Source: Microvirga solisilvae
GTDB taxonomy: Bacteria > Pseudomonadota > Alphaproteobacteria > Rhizobiales > Beijerinckiaceae
NCBI RefSeq assembly: GCF_022808595.1
Contig: NZ_JAKUCN010000007.1
Location: 1 to 64,000, forward strand
Length of the DNA: 64,000 bases
Direction: 5' to 3'
This document shows, one piece after another, positions 61,889 through 64,000 of the stretch. Below the pieces are notes generated by a model, which saw only the letters and a list, made by a program, of their open reading frames with translations, did not search any database and was not told the DNA's origin. The stretch's first letter is position 1, and every line of letters begins with the position of its first letter. A program made the position numbers and the translations under genes.

Positions 61889-62674
61889 TCACCAGCCTCC
61901 AAGCCTGAGCTTGGCGATGCTCATCATCAGGTCGACGCTCACGCCCTGTTCCGTTGATTGGTTGAACAGGCTGAGAACAGGGGCAATGGTTTCCGGCGCC
62001 GCGTTATTCATATCCCACATGGCGCTGAAGCGCTGGATCAGTTTATCGACCTTCTTGGGATCCTGAAAATCCTTGACGTTCAGAACCTTTTCGAGGTTTC
62101 GCACCTGGATGTCGAGATCGGCTCTTGATGACGCCTCCGGAATGCTGAATGTCGTCTGCATGAATTTCAGCAGCGCCCTGTCAGCAAGAATTTCCATCGG
62201 CTTAGTGACGGAGGAAGCTTTCCGCTTGAAATAGAGCGCGAGTTGAACACCCTGGTTCGCGCGCCCTTCCTGCGTCTCCAGCGTTTGCTGAATATACTTC
62301 TGAACGGTCTCCGTTGTCGCGCTGGCGGCAGATGTCGCCGCGGCACCCTTCCCCACGAAGTCGAAGGCTCTCGCGAAAGCCTTATAGAGCGGGTTGGTCA
62401 TCTTGTTGGCCATGCTGAGAGGACTCGCGACACCCTCATTCAGCATTTTCTTCATGAACGCCTTGGCATAAGCCATGTCCTCGAGGCCATAAGCCTTCAT
62501 CGCATATTTGAAGACGCGATCATTCTTCACGAAGTCATCGACGGTCTTAATGGTCTTGATCGTCGCGTTGTAGTAATCGGTCTCACGCTTGACGATGGGA
62601 TCGTTTTGGATCTGCGTCTTCGTCCGCGCCATGTTTGTTGAGATGATCTGATACCTGGTTGCTGTACTGACCAT
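61889..62674 (-). CDS. DUF1217 protein (flagellar-locus protein of Hyphomicrobiales)
   Basis: A 261-residue, mainly helical protein. TRYQIISTNMARTKTQIQNDP at the start and VDDFVKNDRVFKYAMKAYGLEDMAYAKAFMKKMLNEGVASP are characteristic of DUF1217, whose genes lie in flagellar clusters of rhizobia. No signal peptide. Its role is unproven; a flagellar-associated structural or export role is presumed from context, here next to a flagellin gene on the same strand. Confidence 0.82.
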   Translation of the reverse strand: MVSTATRYQIISTNMARTKTQIQNDPIVKRETDYYNATIKTIKTVDDFVKNDRVFKYAMKAYGLEDMAYAKAFMKKMLNEGVASPLSMANKMTNPLYKAFARAFDFVGKGAAATSAASATTETVQKYIQQTLETQEGRANQGVQLALYFKRKASSVTKPMEILADRALLKFMQTTFSIPEASSRADLDIQVRNLEKVLNVKDFQDPKKVDKLIQRFSAMWDMNNAAPETIAPVLSLFNQSTEQGVSVDLMMSIAKLRLGGW

Positions 62675-62712
62675 GACAAACCTTCAAGGATTCAGGGGGA
62701 CAAATGACGTCT

Positions 62713-63312
62713 TCAACGATTCCAAGACGTTTTTTCACCAGCTAGACCGGATATAGTCCGGCAATCTTGCCTGAACTTGTCCGCGACGGTCTTCGTGTCG
62801 GCCGTGTCGAACTGAAACTCCGATCGCAGGGGTTCCAAGCGGTAGTTGGAGAGTTCGACGGTGAGCGTCTGGGCGCTGGCGATCCTGTCCAGAAACAGGT
62901 TCACCTGCTCCTGGTCCGCGATCTGCCCAATCCGCCCCCGATAGATCCAATATCCGAGTTCCGGACTGCCGCCATCGAACCAATAGACCGTGCTGCGGCC
63001 GCGCACGCTGCTGTGACCGAGATAGCCCTTCTGCGAAACCGCAGCAGCCATGGAGACGATCTGTGGCTGCTCGCCGGTGGCGGAGTATCTTGAGCAGGTT
63101 AGCCAAAGAAGCGAGTCATCGACGCCCTGCAGCCGTGCGAAAGCGGCCTGCGGCCTGCCGTCGGGGTCGTGCCTGACCACGTAATCCCAGGATCCGATGA
63201 AGGTCGCCAAGGCCTGCGCCCGGCTAGCAATCAGGGAACCTATAACGAGAGCGGCGACAACAAGGCCGGACAGCTTCATCGATGAAGAGAAATGAAACGG
63301 CTGATCACGCAT
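62713..63312 (-). CDS. Secreted protein of unknown function in flagellar neighbourhood
   Basis: A 199-residue protein with a signal peptide (MKLSGLVVAALVIGSLIASRAQA if begun at 63279). The mature part has WDYVVRHDPDGRPQAAFARLQG, DSLLWLTCSRYSATGEQPQI and YWIYRGRIGQIADQEQVNLFLD, a beta-rich pattern with two Cys (possible disulfide). The family is not recognised. The ATG at 63312 is retained because a weak AGG-type site precedes it; 63279 is equally possible. It ends 38 bases before the DUF1217 start. Confidence 0.68.
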   Translation of the reverse strand: MRDQPFHFSSSMKLSGLVVAALVIGSLIASRAQALATFIGSWDYVVRHDPDGRPQAAFARLQGVDDSLLWLTCSRYSATGEQPQIVSMAAAVSQKGYLGHSSVRGRSTVYWFDGGSPELGYWIYRGRIGQIADQEQVNLFLDRIASAQTLTVELSNYRLEPLRSEFQFDTADTKTVADKFRQDCRTISGLAGEKTSWNR

Positions 63313-63350
63313 CGCCGCACCTATCCTTCAAGTAAAGGAGCCTCGCAAAT

Positions 63351-63382
63351 AAAAGAGCCTCGCCCTTCTCAAGGCGAGGCTC
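63351..63382 (-). terminator. Rho-independent terminator of the flagellin gene
   Basis: GAGCCTCGCC and GGCGAGGCTC (63355-63364, 63373-63382) form a 10-bp stem; read on the minus strand it is followed by TTTTATTT. It sits 22 bases after the flagellin stop. Confidence 0.9.
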
Positions 63383-63404
63383 CTTCTAGCCCATGCCTAA
63401 GCTC

Positions 63405-64000
63405 TTACTGGAAGAGGCGCAGGATCATCTGGCTGTTCTGGTTCGCCATCGAGAGCGCCTGCACGCCGAGCTGCTGCTGGGTCTGCAGAGCCTGGTTGCG
63501 GGTCGAAGCCTCGTTCATGTCGGCATCAACGAAGGCGCTGACACCGGCGGTGAGCGAGTCGGACAGAACGCCGATGAACTCTTCCTGGGTTTCGAGCAGG
63601 GCCTTGTTGGCGCCGAGCATTGCAGAGCCTTCCGTAACCTTGGCGATAGCCTCGTCGATGGCCTTCAGACCATCGGCAACCACCGTGCTGGCCTTAATAG
63701 CAGCGGTAGCTTCACCCACGTCCGTGGTGACGTCAGAAGCATCAGTGTTGGTCGTCGAGACATTCTTGGTGACATCCGTAGAAGTCAGCCTCAGCTTGCC
63801 GTCGACAACGCTTGCCGAAACACCAAGGAGCGTTTCACCATCGATCGCAGCCTGGACCGCGGTCTTGAGCGCATCGACGTCGGCAATGTCACCGGCAGCG
63901 AGAGTCACATCCTGCGCCTCGCCGTCACCGACCTTGACCGACAGCTTGCCTGCGGCCAGGTCAGCCACGTCGATCTCGATATAGCCAGCAGCGGCTGCGC
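63405..64000 (-). CDS. Flagellin, C-terminal part (truncated by window edge)
   Basis: The minus-strand frame is open to the window edge and encodes about 198 residues of a flagellin C-terminus. The apparent start near 63968 is an internal Val codon: coding continues upstream (GYIEIDVADL). The final ~75 residues are the conserved D0/D1 helix: LLETQEEFIGVLSDSLTAGV, EASTRNQALQTQQQLGVQAL, and the terminus SMANQNSQMILRLFQ, the typical ending of alphaproteobacterial flagellins. The visible upstream part is a variable domain rich in Ala, Asp, Val and Thr. Followed by a strong terminator. Confidence 0.93.
   Translation of the reverse strand, partial: AAAAGYIEIDVADLAAGKLSVKVGDGEAQDVTLAAGDIADVDALKTAVQAAIDGETLLGVSASVVDGKLRLTSTDVTKNVSTTNTDASDVTTDVGEATAAIKASTVVADGLKAIDEAIAKVTEGSAMLGANKALLETQEEFIGVLSDSLTAGVSAFVDADMNEASTRNQALQTQQQLGVQALSMANQNSQMILRLFQ

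Noticed and set aside
1..64000. CRISPR arrays, rRNA genes, insertion sequences or integrases
   Set aside because: No regularly spaced short repeats, rRNA segments or transposase/integrase motifs were seen on either strand; the only mobile-like item is the gene-free palindromic element at 46250-46491.

Overview
The window looks like a chromosomal segment of an alphaproteobacterium of the order Hyphomicrobiales (Rhizobiales), most likely Methylobacteriaceae (Microvirga- or Methylobacterium-like). The grounds are the ctrA/chpT/sciP/fliJ cell-cycle and flagellar genes, an EipA (DUF1134) protein, a DUF6894 protein, a DUF1217 flagellar-locus protein, a luxR/luxI pair and clusters of GANTC sites. 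The species call is inference; nothing here fixes the genus.

Layout. 1-6.8 kb: the start of a succinate-semialdehyde dehydrogenase-like gene (minus strand), then a complete branched-chain-type ABC importer (binding protein, two ATPases, two permeases) and a GMC oxidoreductase. 6.9-9.1 kb: two paralogous LuxR-type response regulators with degenerate receiver domains around a small DUF6894 gene. 9.5-33 kb: an alginate region. A probable nine-gene minus-strand operon (28,081 down to 10,575) encodes AlgD, Alg8, Alg44, AlgA/ManC, an AlgG epimerase with a very large helical-repeat N-terminal extension, AlgL, and three exported Sel1-repeat solenoid proteins. Upstream on the plus strand lie a PL7-type alginate lyase and an Azotobacter AlgE-type mannuronan epimerase, both with C-terminal RTX repeats. 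A beta-helix protein sits beyond the far end of the operon. 33-36 kb: an Ala/Ser-rich secreted protein and a GGDEF-EAL membrane protein.

36.3-45.8 kb: tRNA-Met(CAT), a PmtA-like methyltransferase, mnmA, then the cell-cycle block sciP, a Fis-type HTH gene, a YbhN-type membrane protein, a GNAT protein, fliJ, ctrA, chpT, a CysQ-like phosphatase and eipA. 45.8-46.7 kb holds no convincing gene but contains a 242-bp nested palindromic element. 46.7-52.2 kb: coiled-coil membrane protein, D-amino-acid transaminase, secreted proteins, SWIB protein, two receiver-only regulators and UvsE. 52.6-58.6 kb: a DUF883/DUF3618/DUF1469 envelope-stress-type operon, an XRE regulator, luxR-luxI with a lux-box-like site, and small stress-associated proteins. 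58.8-64 kb: a chemotaxis receptor, a BLUF photoreceptor, flagellar-locus proteins and the 3' part of a flagellin gene.

How the genes fit together. AlgA and AlgD would make GDP-mannuronate, Alg8/Alg44 would polymerise it under c-di-GMP control (Alg44 keeps the PilZ motifs, and a GGDEF-EAL protein lies nearby), AlgG and AlgL would epimerise and trim the polymer in the periplasm, and the RTX lyase and RTX epimerase would act outside the cell. Compared with the Pseudomonas operon there is no recognisable AlgE porin, AlgX, or AlgI/J/F acetylation gene, and a set of Sel1 solenoids lies where AlgK/AlgE/AlgX functions would be expected. This divergent alginate system is the most interesting content of the window.
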